Positions 11,401 through 20,173 of a stretch of 64,000 bases of DNA are shown in pieces. The notes below the pieces were generated by a model. The model searched no databases, was not told the DNA's origin, and saw only the letters and a program-made list of their open reading frames with translations. Source of the DNA: Holophagales bacterium (lineage in GTDB: Bacteria; Acidobacteriota; Thermoanaerobaculia; UBA5066); NCBI GenBank assembly GCA_016714815.1, contig JADKBZ010000001.1, forward strand, positions 620,001 to 684,000. Reading direction: 5' to 3'. A program made the translations under genes and the position numbers. Within the stretch, counting starts at the first letter, position 1, and each line of letters opens with the position of its first letter.

Positions 11401-11799
11401 GAGGCTCCCCTGGATCTTGGAGAGGTACTCGAGGACGCGCGAGCGTGCCCAGTAGAGGTCGGTGCCGTCCTCGAAGATGACGTAAACGTAGGAGAAGCCG
11501 AAGTCGGAGGCGCCGCGGATCGTCTTGACCTTCGGGGCGCCGAGGAGGGCCGTCACGATCGGGTAGGTGACCTGGTCCTCGAGGATGTCGGGGCTCCGGT
11601 CCCACTTCGAGTAGATGATGACCTGCGTGTCGGACTGGTCGGGGATCGCGTCGAGGGGCGTCCGCTTCACGACCCAGACGGCGATCAGGATCACGACGGC
11701 GTAGAGGGAGAGGACGAGGTACTTGTTCTCTGCCGAGAAACGGATGATCCGCTGGATCACCCCGAGGTCCCGGCCCTCTTCGGGGCTCGCGTGACTCAT
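8464..11799 (-). CDS. cusA: CusA/CzcA-type heavy-metal RND efflux pump
   Basis: This 1111-residue inner-membrane protein is the proton-driven pump of a tripartite efflux system. It starts with VIQRIIRFSAENKYLVLSLY and carries the HME-RND fourth-helix signature GVLVDGAIVEVENAYKKL with the Asp and Glu used in proton relay. The porter domain keeps SMMETTVILKP and RIDMLSTGIRTPIGIKV. These match the neighbourhood of the methionines that bind Cu(I)/Ag(I) in CusA; this is from memory of the family and needs an alignment. The reading frame stays open far upstream, but the ATG at 11799 is the natural start, 11 bp after the adaptor gene. It is third in a minus-strand operon with the TolC-like and adaptor genes, facing a two-component system. 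Confidence 0.94.
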   Translation of the reverse strand: MSHASPEEGRDLGVIQRIIRFSAENKYLVLSLYAVVILIAVWVVKRTPLDAIPDQSDTQVIIYSKWDRSPDILEDQVTYPIVTALLGAPKVKTIRGASDFGFSYVYVIFEDGTDLYWARSRVLEYLSKIQGSLPQGVKTEIGSDATSVGWVFQYALVDESGANSTADLRSYQDWFLKYAVQSVPGVAEVATVGGSQKQYQVTVDPNVLSAYGVPLSRVAEAIRMSNEEVGGRVIEFSGREYMVRGRGYLKSVKDIEQIVLKTNERGTPLTVGDVGRVSLGPEIRRGVADLDGKGDVVGGIVVMRSGENALHVIERVKQKLKDIEPSLPKGVKVVTTYDRSDLIQRSVETLKGKLIEEIVVVSIIILIFLWHVPSAIVPILTIPISVVLAFIPFGQLGLTINIMSLAGIAISIGVLVDGAIVEVENAYKKLQLWNDGGRPGDFHKVRLEALMEVGPSVFFSLLVIAVAFLPVFTLVDQEGRLFKPLAYSKNLAMAIAAFLAITLDPAMRMLFARMDFFHFRPRWLAWVVNQVTVGKYYAEEKHPVSRILHRIYEPPCRLVLKHPKATIAAALLAMLATVPVFLKLGSEFMPPLYEGSILYMPTTLPGISVTEAERLLQTQDRILKSFPEVERVFGKAGRADSATDPAPFSMMETTVILKPEGEWRPRERWYSSWAPEWLASAFRPFWRDRISHDELVDEMDRAMKIPGTTNAWTMPIKARIDMLSTGIRTPIGIKVFGSDLGEIERIGKEIETAVRAVPATRSAFAERVAGGYFIDFDLKRDQLARYGLTVDDANMVIMTAIGGEPITTVIKGRERYTVSLRYPRELREDLTRLERVLVPTMTGAQVPMGQLADIRLVQGPSMIRNENGLLSGYVYVDFDTGKEDVGGFVTEAKKAVAERVTLPSGYTLVWSGQFENMIRVRERLKIVIPITLVLIWLLMYMNTKSTMKTMIVLLAVPFSIIGAVWFLWFLGYNMSIAVWVGIIALMGLDAETGIFMLLFLDLSYDEAKAKGLLRNRADLVEAIIHGAVKRIRPKAMTVFAAMLGLMPIMWSVGAGSDVMKRIAAPMIGGLVTSFALELLVYPAIYLLWRQRQLPGPDAPLGKFEPQELRQG

Positions 11800-11810
11800 G
11801 GCGCCCGGCC

Positions 11811-13190
11811 TCAGTGGACGTGGCCCGCGGGCGGCGGGGCGGCGGAGCCCGCGGCCGGAGCGGCGGGCGGGGCCTTTGCGCCCATCGGGGCGGGGTCGGC
11901 GCCCATCGCGGAGAGGGCGGACTTGAGGCGCGACTCGGAGTCGACGAGGAAGCTCGCCCCGCGGGCGACGACGTCTCCTTCCGAGAGGCCCGCCGTCACC
12001 TCGACGACGCCGTCGGACTGGTCGCCGACGGAGATCTCGCGCGGAACGAGCTGCCCCTCTCCCGGTGAGAGGAAGACGACCTTCCGCTCGCCGCTGTCGA
12101 TCAGGACGTCGTCGGGGACGACGAGGACGTCGCGCGAACGCCCGTGGATCGTGACGGAGGCGAACATCTCGGGCTTGAGCTCTCCCTTCGGATTGGCGAC
12201 CTCGAGCCGGACCTTCACGGTGCGCGTCGCCTCGTCCACGGCCGGGGCGACGTACGTGACGCGACCGGTCCAGGAGCGCCCGGGCCAGTACGACAGCGTC
12301 ATCGTCGCCGCCTGCCCGAGCGAGAGACGGGGCAGCTCGTACTCGTAGACGTCGGCGATCACCCAGAGAGCCGAGAGGTCGACGATGTCGAAGAGCGTGT
12401 CGGCGGGCATGACCTTCATCCCGTGGTACGCCGTGCGGCTCGTGACGAACCCGGAGATGGGAGCGTAGATGTTCAGGGTCCGGGTCGGCTCCCCGCGCCG
12501 CTCGAGGGCGTCGATGTCCGCGGGGCTGATGTCCCAGAGGAGGAGCCGCTCCCGGGCGGCGGCGACGAGGTCCCGCCCGCCCCGGGCGACGGACGGCAGC
12601 GCCGACCCGGCGGTCGACCGGGCGGCCGCGAGCGCCAGCAGGTACTCCTTCTGGGTCGCGTAGAGCTCCGGGCTGTAGACCTTCACCAGGACCTCGCCCT
12701 TCCGGACGTACTTGCCGGTGTAGTCGGCCTCGATCTCCTCGACGTAGGCCTCGTAGCGCGTGTGGACGTGGTGGACTCTCCGCTCGTCCCAGGCGACGCG
12801 TCCCGTCGTCCGGATGGAGGTTTCGAAGGAAGCCCGCTTCACCACGATGGTCGTGAGTCCGAGGAGCTGGCGTTTCGTGGCGTCGATCGTGATCGGCACG
12901 AGGCCCGGGGTGCCGGGCGTCCCGGTCTCCTCCGTCGCGGGGGAGGCGTCCGCTCCCTTCCCGATCTCCTCGATCGGCACGAGCTTCATGCCGCAGATCG
13001 GGCAGTCGCCGGATCCGTCCTTCACGATCTCGGGGTGCATGGGGCACTGGTGCCGCGGGGCCATTTGTTCCTTCTGGCCCTTCGCGGCGGCCGGGTCGCT
13101 CTTCGTGCAGCCGGTGGAGAGCGTGACGGCGCCGGCGGCGATCGCGAGGCCGGCGACGAGGCAGAGGGCGAGCGTCCGTTTCATCTTCAT
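11811..13190 (-). CDS. cusB: CusB-type periplasmic adaptor with heavy-metal-binding domain
   Basis: The 459-residue membrane-fusion protein links the pump to the outer-membrane channel. The N-terminus is lipoprotein-like (GAVTLSTGC, lipobox cysteine near residue 28). It is followed by a short metal-binding module with paired cysteines, CPMHPEIV and CPICGMKLVP (about residues 48-75), of the kind found in Cu/Ag adaptor proteins. Next come the barrel-sandwich/lipoyl and hairpin regions (SFETSIRTTGRVAW, GKYVRKGEVLVKVYS) and the beta-barrel (LSALWVIADVYEYELP). A His/Pro/Ala-rich tail (PPPAGHVH) ends the protein and could bind metal. It sits 6 bp after the TolC-like gene and 11 bp before the pump gene. 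The Cys-His module is the best evidence that the system exports copper or silver. Confidence 0.93.
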   Translation of the reverse strand: MKMKRTLALCLVAGLAIAAGAVTLSTGCTKSDPAAAKGQKEQMAPRHQCPMHPEIVKDGSGDCPICGMKLVPIEEIGKGADASPATEETGTPGTPGLVPITIDATKRQLLGLTTIVVKRASFETSIRTTGRVAWDERRVHHVHTRYEAYVEEIEADYTGKYVRKGEVLVKVYSPELYATQKEYLLALAAARSTAGSALPSVARGGRDLVAAARERLLLWDISPADIDALERRGEPTRTLNIYAPISGFVTSRTAYHGMKVMPADTLFDIVDLSALWVIADVYEYELPRLSLGQAATMTLSYWPGRSWTGRVTYVAPAVDEATRTVKVRLEVANPKGELKPEMFASVTIHGRSRDVLVVPDDVLIDSGERKVVFLSPGEGQLVPREISVGDQSDGVVEVTAGLSEGDVVARGASFLVDSESRLKSALSAMGADPAPMGAKAPPAAPAAGSAAPPPAGHVH

Positions 13191-13196
13191 CTCTTC

Positions 13197-14531
13197 CTAC
13201 ATCTTCGAGAGGGAGGCCGAGCCGCCCGCCGGGGCGGCGGTTCTCGCCGCCGGCATCCCCTCCGCGGAGCGCGCCAGGGAGAGCTCGTCGAGGTCTGCAC
13301 GGGCGCGGAGGAGGCCGGCGAGACGGCCGACGGCCGCCCGGCGGTCGGAGAAGTACGTTCCGAGCGCCTCGAGGACGGTGACGAACGGGACCGATCCCGT
13401 GCGGTAGCTCGCGAGGGCCGCGTCGACCGAGAGCCGATCCTGGACGAGGACTCCCTCGGAGTCGAGCACCGCCTGCCGGGTGATCTGGCTCAGGCGGACG
13501 AGCCGCTCCTGGGTCAGAGCCTCGATGCGGCGCCTCAGGGACTCCTCCGTGGCGGTGGCCGACGACGCGAGCCGCTCGGCTTCGGCGATGAGGGGCCGCT
13601 GCTTTCTCCCGCCCCAGAGCGGGACGGTGACGCCGATGCTGGCGGACCACATGAGGGGGAGGCCGCCCCGGTTCATGTACGCGGCCGAGGCGACGAAGTC
13701 GGGCTTCAGGTTTCGGCGCGCCAGGTCGGTTCCGAGCTGACCCCGTTCCTTCGCCAGGGCCGCTTCGCGCAGCTCCGGCGTCGCCGCGAGGGCCGTCCTC
13801 AGGGTCTCCTCCGCGGAGGGCAGGGTCGGCAACCGGCCAGGGACGAGGCGTGCCTCGGTCGGCACGGGCGTTCCCGCGGGAACGAAGAGGAGCTCGCGAA
13901 GCTCGGAGAGGGAGGTCTCCTCCGCGGCGCGATCCGACTCCCGCTGCTGCGCGAGCCGCGTCTTCTCGGCCTGGGCCCGGAGGACGTCCTGCTGCGTGGC
14001 CAGCCCGGAGGCGTAGCGCGCCCGGGTGACCTCCTCGATCCCGGTGAACGTCCCGATCTGCTCGTCGACGATCGCGAGGTTCTCGCGGGCCTCGAGGAGG
14101 AGGGCGTAGGCGCGCTTCACGGCAGCCGAAAGCGCCAGGACGGTCCGGTCGGGGCCGGTCGCCGCGCGCTCCGCGTCCTTGCGGGCGATCTCCTCGGCGA
14201 GCCGGAGCTTCCCCGGGAAGGGGATCTGCTGCTCGACCATGAGCGCGAGGCGCGTCATCTCCATCTCGCCGAGGGACGGCGAGGCGCCGTCGTTCTCGTA
14301 CGACAGGGAGAACATCGGGTCGGGGAGCGCGCCCGCCGGGCGGACGCGCTCCACGGCGGCGGCCGCCGCATCGCGGGCGGCGCGGAGCTCGGGGTTGCGC
14401 TCGAGGGCCTCCGTCACGAGGCGGCCGGCCTCGGCCTCGGAAAGGACCTCGGAGGTGGCGGCGGGAACGGGGAGCAGAAGGAGGACGGCCGTGAGGAGCG
14501 CCGGAGTTCGGCGACGGGGGCGTCTGGGCAT
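13197..14531 (-). CDS. cusC: CusC/TolC-family outer-membrane channel
   Basis: The 444-residue protein has a signal peptide (LLTAVLLLLPVPAATSE) and two long alpha-helical hairpin repeats typical of TolC-type outer membrane efflux proteins (for example LVTEALERNPELRAARDAA and LRTALAATPELREAALAK). Trimers form the exit duct through the outer membrane and periplasm. It is the first gene of the minus-strand cusCBA-like operon, and the response-regulator gene starts 122 bp away in the opposite direction. The family is broad; assignment to metal export rests on the neighbours. Confidence 0.9.
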   Translation of the reverse strand: MPRRPRRRTPALLTAVLLLLPVPAATSEVLSEAEAGRLVTEALERNPELRAARDAAAAAVERVRPAGALPDPMFSLSYENDGASPSLGEMEMTRLALMVEQQIPFPGKLRLAEEIARKDAERAATGPDRTVLALSAAVKRAYALLLEARENLAIVDEQIGTFTGIEEVTRARYASGLATQQDVLRAQAEKTRLAQQRESDRAAEETSLSELRELLFVPAGTPVPTEARLVPGRLPTLPSAEETLRTALAATPELREAALAKERGQLGTDLARRNLKPDFVASAAYMNRGGLPLMWSASIGVTVPLWGGRKQRPLIAEAERLASSATATEESLRRRIEALTQERLVRLSQITRQAVLDSEGVLVQDRLSVDAALASYRTGSVPFVTVLEALGTYFSDRRAAVGRLAGLLRARADLDELSLARSAEGMPAARTAAPAGGSASLSKM

Positions 14532-14653
14532 TCGTCACCTCTGAGGAAGGGCGGGCCGCCGGGCGGCTCTCCCGGGAACGAGGCTACGGACGAAACATTA
14601 GAGGCGGATTAGTCTCTCCATTGCGTGCGACTCTCCCGGCCGGAGGACAGGGA
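14532..14653. promoter_or_regulatory. Divergent promoter region of the efflux operon and its two-component system
   Basis: This 122-bp space separates oppositely transcribed cusC and cusR genes, so it must hold both promoters and probably the regulator's operator. It is relatively AT-rich around 14588-14622, where ATTAG occurs twice 12 bp apart, compatible with a response-regulator half-site pair on one helix face. No clean -35/-10 pair stands out. The ribosome-binding site GGAGGACAGGGA precedes the ATG at 14654. Confidence 0.5.
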
Positions 14654-15328
14654 ATGAGGGTTCTCGTCATCGAGGACGACGTGAAGCTCCTCGAGAGCGT
14701 CCGGAAGGGCCTCAAGGAATCGGGGTTCGGGGCGGACGGCGCTTCGGACGGGCGCGAGGGCCTCGCGCGGGCGCTGGAGGGCGAGTACGACGCGATCGTC
14801 CTCGACCTCATGCTCCCCGGCCTCCCGGGGCTCGAGGTGCTGAAGGCCCTTCGAGAGGGGCGCCGGACGACGCCCGTCCTCGTCCTGAGCGCCCGCTCGT
14901 CCGTCGAGGACCGGGTGCGGGGCCTCGACCTCGGGGCCGACGACTACCTCGCCAAGCCGTTCAGCTTCCAGGAGCTGATGGCGCGCCTGCGCGCCATCAC
15001 GAGGCGGCCCGCGGTCGAGCCGTCGACCGTCCTCGTCGCCGCCGATCTCGAGGTCGACACCGTGCGGCGGGAGGCGACCCGGGCGGGCCGGCGCCTGGAG
15101 CTGACGGCGAAGGAGTTCTCGCTTCTCGAGTACCTGACCCGCAGGAAGGGTGTCGTCCTGACGCGCACGATGATCCTCGACCACGTCTGGGACCTCGACT
15201 ACGACGGCGGCTCCAACCTCGTCGAGGTCTACGTCAACTACCTCCGCAGGAAGGTCGACGCCGGGCACGACGTCAAGCTCATCCAGACGGTGCGCGGCTC
15301 CGGGTACGTCCTCCGGGAGCCGGGATGA
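14654..15328 (+). CDS. cusR: OmpR-family response regulator (CusR-like)
   Basis: A 224-residue regulator with a receiver domain (MRVLVIEDDVKL, phospho-acceptor Asp51 in LDLMLPG, Lys in AKPFSFQ) and a winged-helix DNA-binding domain ending in VRGSGYVL. I chose the ATG at 14654, right where the receiver begins and preceded by GGAGGACAGGGA; the open frame extends 11 codons further without homology. It overlaps the sensor kinase by 4 bp (ATGA) and is divergent from the metal-efflux operon, which it probably activates when the kinase senses periplasmic Cu or Ag. The role is inferred from context. Confidence 0.93.
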   Translation: MRVLVIEDDVKLLESVRKGLKESGFGADGASDGREGLARALEGEYDAIVLDLMLPGLPGLEVLKALREGRRTTPVLVLSARSSVEDRVRGLDLGADDYLAKPFSFQELMARLRAITRRPAVEPSTVLVAADLEVDTVRREATRAGRRLELTAKEFSLLEYLTRRKGVVLTRTMILDHVWDLDYDGGSNLVEVYVNYLRRKVDAGHDVKLIQTVRGSGYVLREPG

Positions 15329-16743
15329 GCTCGAGGTCTTTCTCGTTCCGCGCGCGGCTCGCGATCGCCTACTCCGGAATCCTGGTCGTGATCCTCGCCC
15401 TCTTCGGAGTGGTCCTCTACCTCCTCGTCCGGACCCAGATGCTCAGCCACCACGACGGCGAGCTCGCCGAGACGGCGGCGGCGGTGGAAGCCGTCCTGGC
15501 CGAGCACGCGGACTGCGCACAGCTGACCGCCGCGCAGATCCAGGCCCTGAACCGCTACTCCAAGCTCGTTCTCTTTCACTCGGCCGGCGGCAGCCCCGAG
15601 GTCTTCTACCGTTCGCCGGACCTCGACTCCGTTCCCGGCGCCCGCGAGCTGGCGGCCAGGCCGCAGCTTCTCGAGGAGCAGGCCGGGTTCCGGACGTACG
15701 AGGAGAACGGCTACCAGGTCCGGGTCTACTCGGCGCCCTACCGCTCGCGGGCGGGACGCCACGGAGTGGTCCGCGTGATGGAGCGGATGGGCGACGTGGA
15801 GCTGCCTCTGCGCAATCTCCGCCTCGGCCTTCTCCTCCTGGCTCCCGCGGCGATCGCGGGCTCGGTCCTCGTCACCTGGTCCCTCGCACGGCGCGCCCTC
15901 GCTCCGGTGGTCGAGGTGACGGCGCTCGCGCGCGAGATCGAGGCGACGCAGCTGAGCCGGAGGCTCCCGGTCCCTGCCGTGAAGGACGAGATCGGCCGGC
16001 TGGTGGAGACGTTCAACCAGATGATCGCGCGGCTCGAGTCGTCGTTCGAGGCGATGAAGCGGTTCACCGCCGACGCCTCGCACGAGCTGCGCAGCCCGCT
16101 CACGAACGTGAAGAGCACCGTGGAGCTCGCGCTCGACCGCCCCCGCGACGCGGCCGAGTACCGGGCGGCGCTCGCGAGCGTCTGGGAGGAGGCGGAACGC
16201 CTCCGCCGGATCGTCGAGGACCTTCTGCTCCTCGCGCGGGCCGACTCCGGACGGCTCCCGTTCGAGCGCGAGCCGGTCCGGCTGGACGTCATCGGGATGG
16301 AGGTCGCCGAGTCGTTCGGCCCGCGCGCCGCCGAATCGGGGATCCGGGTCGAGGCGGAGGGCGAGCCGGGAGTCGTCGTCGCGGGCGACGAGCGGTGGCT
16401 CCGGCAGCTCGTCCAGAACCTCGTGGAGAACGCCGTCCGCTTCTCGCCCGCGGCCGTTCCCGGAAAGCCCGCGCCCCTCGTCGCCATCCGGGTCCGCTCG
16501 GACGGCGGGGACGCGCTCCTCGTGGTCGAGGACGAGGGACCGGGGATTCCCGAGGAAGAGCGGGAGCGGATCTTCGAGCGGTTCTACCGGGTCGACGCCT
16601 CGCGGCACCGGGACGCCGTCACCGGGGCCGGGCTGGGCCTCGCGATCTGCGCCTGGATCGTGGAGGCGCACGGCGGAACGATCGGGGCTTCTGAGCGGCC
16701 GGGCGGGGGAACGGTCATCCTGGTTCGATTCCTCGGAGGTTGA
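15325..16743 (+). CDS. cusS: Heavy-metal-type sensor histidine kinase (CusS-like)
   Basis: The 472-residue inner-membrane kinase has a first membrane helix (LAIAYSGILVVILALFGVVL), a periplasmic sensor of about 130 residues and a second helix (LLLLAPAAIAGSVLV). A HAMP linker, HisKA with phospho-acceptor His253 in SHELRSPL, and a HATPase with N-box NLVENAVRFS and glycine box GAGLGLAI follow. Its size and layout match kinases of the metal-sensing family. It is translated with the response regulator through the ATGA overlap. The periplasmic part has few Met/His residues, so the metal-binding site cannot be named. Confidence 0.92.
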   Translation: MSSRSFSFRARLAIAYSGILVVILALFGVVLYLLVRTQMLSHHDGELAETAAAVEAVLAEHADCAQLTAAQIQALNRYSKLVLFHSAGGSPEVFYRSPDLDSVPGARELAARPQLLEEQAGFRTYEENGYQVRVYSAPYRSRAGRHGVVRVMERMGDVELPLRNLRLGLLLLAPAAIAGSVLVTWSLARRALAPVVEVTALAREIEATQLSRRLPVPAVKDEIGRLVETFNQMIARLESSFEAMKRFTADASHELRSPLTNVKSTVELALDRPRDAAEYRAALASVWEEAERLRRIVEDLLLLARADSGRLPFEREPVRLDVIGMEVAESFGPRAAESGIRVEAEGEPGVVVAGDERWLRQLVQNLVENAVRFSPAAVPGKPAPLVAIRVRSDGGDALLVVEDEGPGIPEEERERIFERFYRVDASRHRDAVTGAGLGLAICAWIVEAHGGTIGASERPGGGTVILVRFLGG

Positions 16744-17047
16744 GGCGCCGCCGACGCTCTTGCGGGAATCGCCCGTCGGCGCTCCTGAGGCCGGTCTTGC
16801 GTCCGGGCGTTTCTCCAAGCCCGCCTCGTCACCGGTGACGACCCGCACCTGCGCGCTCTTCGGCCCCGCCTGGAAATGAAGCCAGACCGGGAACGGGACG
16901 CGGGTTCGCCGCGCCTGAAGGGGCGCGAGCCGGCCGGCCGCGACGGTTCGGGTGCCGAAGACTCCCTCCAACCGCCCTGAGCCTTCTCCTCCGGGTCGTC
17001 GTCCGCGGATATCATCGGCTCGAGGCGCCGTAGCCCTAGGGAGGCGT
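16744..17047. other. Intergenic stretch without a recognisable gene
   Basis: This 304-bp space lies between the efflux sensor kinase and the next histidine kinase. Open frames that cross it on the minus strand are GC-driven shadows without family resemblance. It must contain the promoter of the next gene; AGGGAGG at 17038-17044 is the ribosome-binding site for the GTG at 17048. I see no convincing hairpin or repeat. Confidence 0.5.
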
Positions 17048-20000
17048 GTGTCCGGGAACCCGTCGGAGCATCTGTGTCAGGTCGCCCCCGCCGGGCAGGA
17101 GAGCCCCGGTTCCGGCGCCGCTGCGGACTACGCCGTGGCAGCGTTCCGTGCGCTGTCCGAGGGCGTCGTCGTGCAGCTCCCCGGTGGCCGGATCGTCTCC
17201 TGTAACCCGGCGGCCGAGCGAATCCTCGGTCTCGATCGAGATCAGGTGTCGGGGAAAGCGTCTCTCGGCCCGGTTTGGAACGTGGTCCACGAGGACGGTT
17301 CCCCGTTCCCCGGCGACGCCCACCCGGCGATGGTGACCCTCGCGACCGGGAAGCCCCTCCGGGGCGTCATCGCGCAGGTTCAACGCCCGGACGGGAGCTC
17401 CGGATGGATCTCGATCAACACCGAGCCGATTCCGGGTCCGGATGGGAAACCTGCTGCGGTCGTATCGACCTTCGTGGATCTCACGGACGTTCGGAGGATG
17501 GAAGAGAAGCTCCGCCGCCAGGGAGAGCTCCTCTCGCTGGCCCAGCACTCTGCCCGGGCCGGAATGTGGTACTGGGACATGCTCGGCGGTCAGCTCGACT
17601 GGTCGCCGGAGATGTTCCGGCTGTTCGGGTTGGACCCCGGCAGGGAGGAGGCCACCTTCGACCTCTGGCGGCGGACGCTCCACCCCGACGACCGGGAGCT
17701 GGCGGAGCGGCGCATCGGCGTCGCGGTCCGGCTGCGCGAGTTCCTCGACAGCGAGTACCGGATCGTCCGTCCCGACGGTGACATTCGCTGGATCCAGGCG
17801 CTTGGAAAGGTCGACTACGACCCGGCGGACCAGCCCGTCCGGATGGCGGGTCTCTGCGTCGACGTCACCGAGAGAAAGCGGGCCGAGGAGAGCCTCAGGG
17901 TCAAGGAGGCCGCCCTCGCCTCGTCGATCAACGGGATCGCCATCAGCGCCCTCACGGGGCGGCTCACCTACGTCAACGACGCCTTCGTGAAGATGTGGGG
18001 CTACGACACGGCCGACGAGATCCTCGGAACGTCGCGCTTCGAATACTGGCAGGACGCAAACGCCGTCGGCCAGGTCGTGGAGGCGGTGACGGCGCGCGGC
18101 TTCTGGGTCGGGGACCTCCTGGCCAGGCGCAGGGACGGATCGACGTTCCAGGCCCAGGTCGTGACGAGCCGGGTCGACGGCGCAGACGGGCGTCCGATCT
18201 GCTACCTGGCCTCCTTTCTCGACGTCTCTCAGCGCAGGCAGGCCGAAGAGGCGCTGCGGCAGAGCGAGGAGCGGTTCCGGAATCTCTTCGCCAAGCACAG
18301 TGCCGTGATGCTCCTCATCGAGCCGGAATCCGGCCGGATTCTCGATGCGAACGAAGCCGCCACCGTCTTCTACGGCTACGAGAAATCGACGCTCCAGTCG
18401 ATGCGCATCGACGAGATCAACGCGCTCCCGGCTGCCCGGGTCGCCGAGGAACGGGCCAGGGCGCTCGGAGAGAAGCGCAACACCTTCGTCTTCCCCCACC
18501 GGCTCGCCAGCGGCGAGGAGCGCCTCGTAGAGGTCCACTCGTCGCCGGTTTCGCTGCCGCAGGGCCGCGTCCTCTTCTCGGTGATCCACGACATCACCGA
18601 ACGAAAGCGGGCCGAGGACGCTCTCCTGAAGGAACAGGAACACCTCCGAATGGTCCTCGACAACAACGGAGAAGCCATCCTCATGACGGCGCCGGATGGG
18701 TCGATCGTGACCGCCAATCCGGCCGCGTGCCGGATGTTCGGCCGGTCCGAGGAGGAGATCTGCCGGATCGGGTTCGCTCGATTCCTGGACACGAGCGATC
18801 CGCGCCTCGTTGCCGCATTTGCCGAGAGAGAGCGCACCGGTCAGGTCCGGGCGGAGCTGAATTGCGTCCGAGCTGACGGATCGGTCTTTCCGGTGGACGT
18901 GCTCTCGGTCTTCTGTACGGACGCCTCGGGGGCGAGGTGGACCATCACGAACCTCCGTGACAGCACGGATCGAAAGAAGTCGGAGGCCATCCTCCAGGCG
19001 AGCGAGGCGAGGTTCCGTGCCGTTCTCCGCGCCTCCCCGGTTCCGATGGCCCTGAACGACGACGAGCAGAACATCACCTTCCTGAACCCGGCCTTCGTCC
19101 AGGCATTCGGCTACACGGAACTGGACCTTCCCACCGTCGCGAGCTGGTGGGAGAGCGCGTATCCCGACCCGGACTACCGGCGGCGCGTCGTCGACGATTG
19201 GCAGGCGAGCGTGGAAGAGGCGGAACGGACCGGGACGCCCTTCGAGTGGATGGAAGTGGTCATCCGGACGAGCGACGGCGCGGACAAGGCCGTTCTGGTC
19301 AGCTCGACTCCGCTCAGCGGATTCGGGGTGGGCGAGCGGCTCGTCGTGCTGTACGACATCACCGACCGCAAGCTCGCCGAGGACGAGATCCGAAAGCTCA
19401 ACGAGGGCCTGGAGCAGCGTGTCCGGGAAAGAACGGCCCAGCTGGAGGAGTCCAACAAGGACCTGGAAGCCTTCTCCTATTCGGTATCGCACGACCTGCG
19501 GGCTCCGCTCCGCGCGATAGAGGGCTTCTCCGGGATACTCGAGGAGGAGGGCCGCGATCGCCTGACCGGCGAGGACCGGCGCCTCCTCGAGGTCGTGCGC
19601 AGGAATGCCGTCCGGATGGCCGTCCTGATCGACGATCTCCTGAAGTTCTCCCGGACCAGCCGCGGCGAGATCCGGCGAAAGCCGCTCGACATGAAGACGA
19701 TGGTCCGGTCCGTCTTCGAAGAGGTGGCCGGAGATGCCGGGACGCGAGCGAGGGTCGTCTTCCGGCTGGGCGACCTTCCTGACGCCGAGGGGGATGTCGC
19801 GATGCTCCGGCAGGTGTGGGTCAACCTGCTGTCGAACGCGATCAAGTACTCGGCGCCAAAGGAGGAGCCGGTGATCGAGGTCGGCAGCAGGACAGAGGGT
19901 GGGTTCACCCTCTACCAGGTGCGGGACAACGGGGTCGGGTTCGACCTCAAGTACGCCGACAAGCTCTTCGGGGTTTTCCAGCGTCTCCACGCGGACCAGG

Positions 20001-20137
20001 AGTTTTCGGGGACCGGGATCGGCCTCGCGCTCGTGAAGAGGATCGTGGAACGGCACGGGGGACGCGTGTGGGCCGAGGGGGCCGTGGGCGAGGGCGCGAC
20101 GTTCTTCTTCTCTCTGCCGGTGAAGGACGCGTCCTGA
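17048..20137 (+). CDS. Multi-PAS sensor histidine kinase (phytochrome-type kinase domain)
   Basis: The 1029-residue cytoplasmic kinase has at least five PAS modules in series before the catalytic core. Markers are ADYAVAAFRALSEGVV, GMWYWDMLGGQLDWSPEMF (a PAS_3 fold), FVKMWGYDTADEILG, SAVMLLIEPESGRILDANEA and EAILMTAPDGSIVTANPAA, then a last one near ASPVPMALNDDEQNITF. A coiled linker leads to HisKA with His815 in SVSHDLRAPL and to the HATPase (NLLSNAIKYS, GTGIGLALV). No transmembrane helix or receiver domain is visible. The start is the GTG at 17048 with AGGGAGG before it; the open frame upstream lacks homology. No cognate regulator is adjacent on its strand, so it is an orphan kinase sensing intracellular ligands or redox state through the PAS array. 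Confidence 0.9.
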   Translation: MSGNPSEHLCQVAPAGQESPGSGAAADYAVAAFRALSEGVVVQLPGGRIVSCNPAAERILGLDRDQVSGKASLGPVWNVVHEDGSPFPGDAHPAMVTLATGKPLRGVIAQVQRPDGSSGWISINTEPIPGPDGKPAAVVSTFVDLTDVRRMEEKLRRQGELLSLAQHSARAGMWYWDMLGGQLDWSPEMFRLFGLDPGREEATFDLWRRTLHPDDRELAERRIGVAVRLREFLDSEYRIVRPDGDIRWIQALGKVDYDPADQPVRMAGLCVDVTERKRAEESLRVKEAALASSINGIAISALTGRLTYVNDAFVKMWGYDTADEILGTSRFEYWQDANAVGQVVEAVTARGFWVGDLLARRRDGSTFQAQVVTSRVDGADGRPICYLASFLDVSQRRQAEEALRQSEERFRNLFAKHSAVMLLIEPESGRILDANEAATVFYGYEKSTLQSMRIDEINALPAARVAEERARALGEKRNTFVFPHRLASGEERLVEVHSSPVSLPQGRVLFSVIHDITERKRAEDALLKEQEHLRMVLDNNGEAILMTAPDGSIVTANPAACRMFGRSEEEICRIGFARFLDTSDPRLVAAFAERERTGQVRAELNCVRADGSVFPVDVLSVFCTDASGARWTITNLRDSTDRKKSEAILQASEARFRAVLRASPVPMALNDDEQNITFLNPAFVQAFGYTELDLPTVASWWESAYPDPDYRRRVVDDWQASVEEAERTGTPFEWMEVVIRTSDGADKAVLVSSTPLSGFGVGERLVVLYDITDRKLAEDEIRKLNEGLEQRVRERTAQLEESNKDLEAFSYSVSHDLRAPLRAIEGFSGILEEEGRDRLTGEDRRLLEVVRRNAVRMAVLIDDLLKFSRTSRGEIRRKPLDMKTMVRSVFEEVAGDAGTRARVVFRLGDLPDAEGDVAMLRQVWVNLLSNAIKYSAPKEEPVIEVGSRTEGGFTLYQVRDNGVGFDLKYADKLFGVFQRLHADQEFSGTGIGLALVKRIVERHGGRVWAEGAVGEGATFFFSLPVKDAS

Positions 20138-20173
20138 CGGAAGGAGTGGCGACGCCCATCGCCGTGAGGCCTC

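Noticed and set aside
8395..12348. Very long plus-strand open frame opposite the efflux genes
   Set aside because: It is antisense to clear cusA/cusB homologs, has Asp/Arg/Glu/Gly-biased composition and no family motifs: a GC-content shadow.
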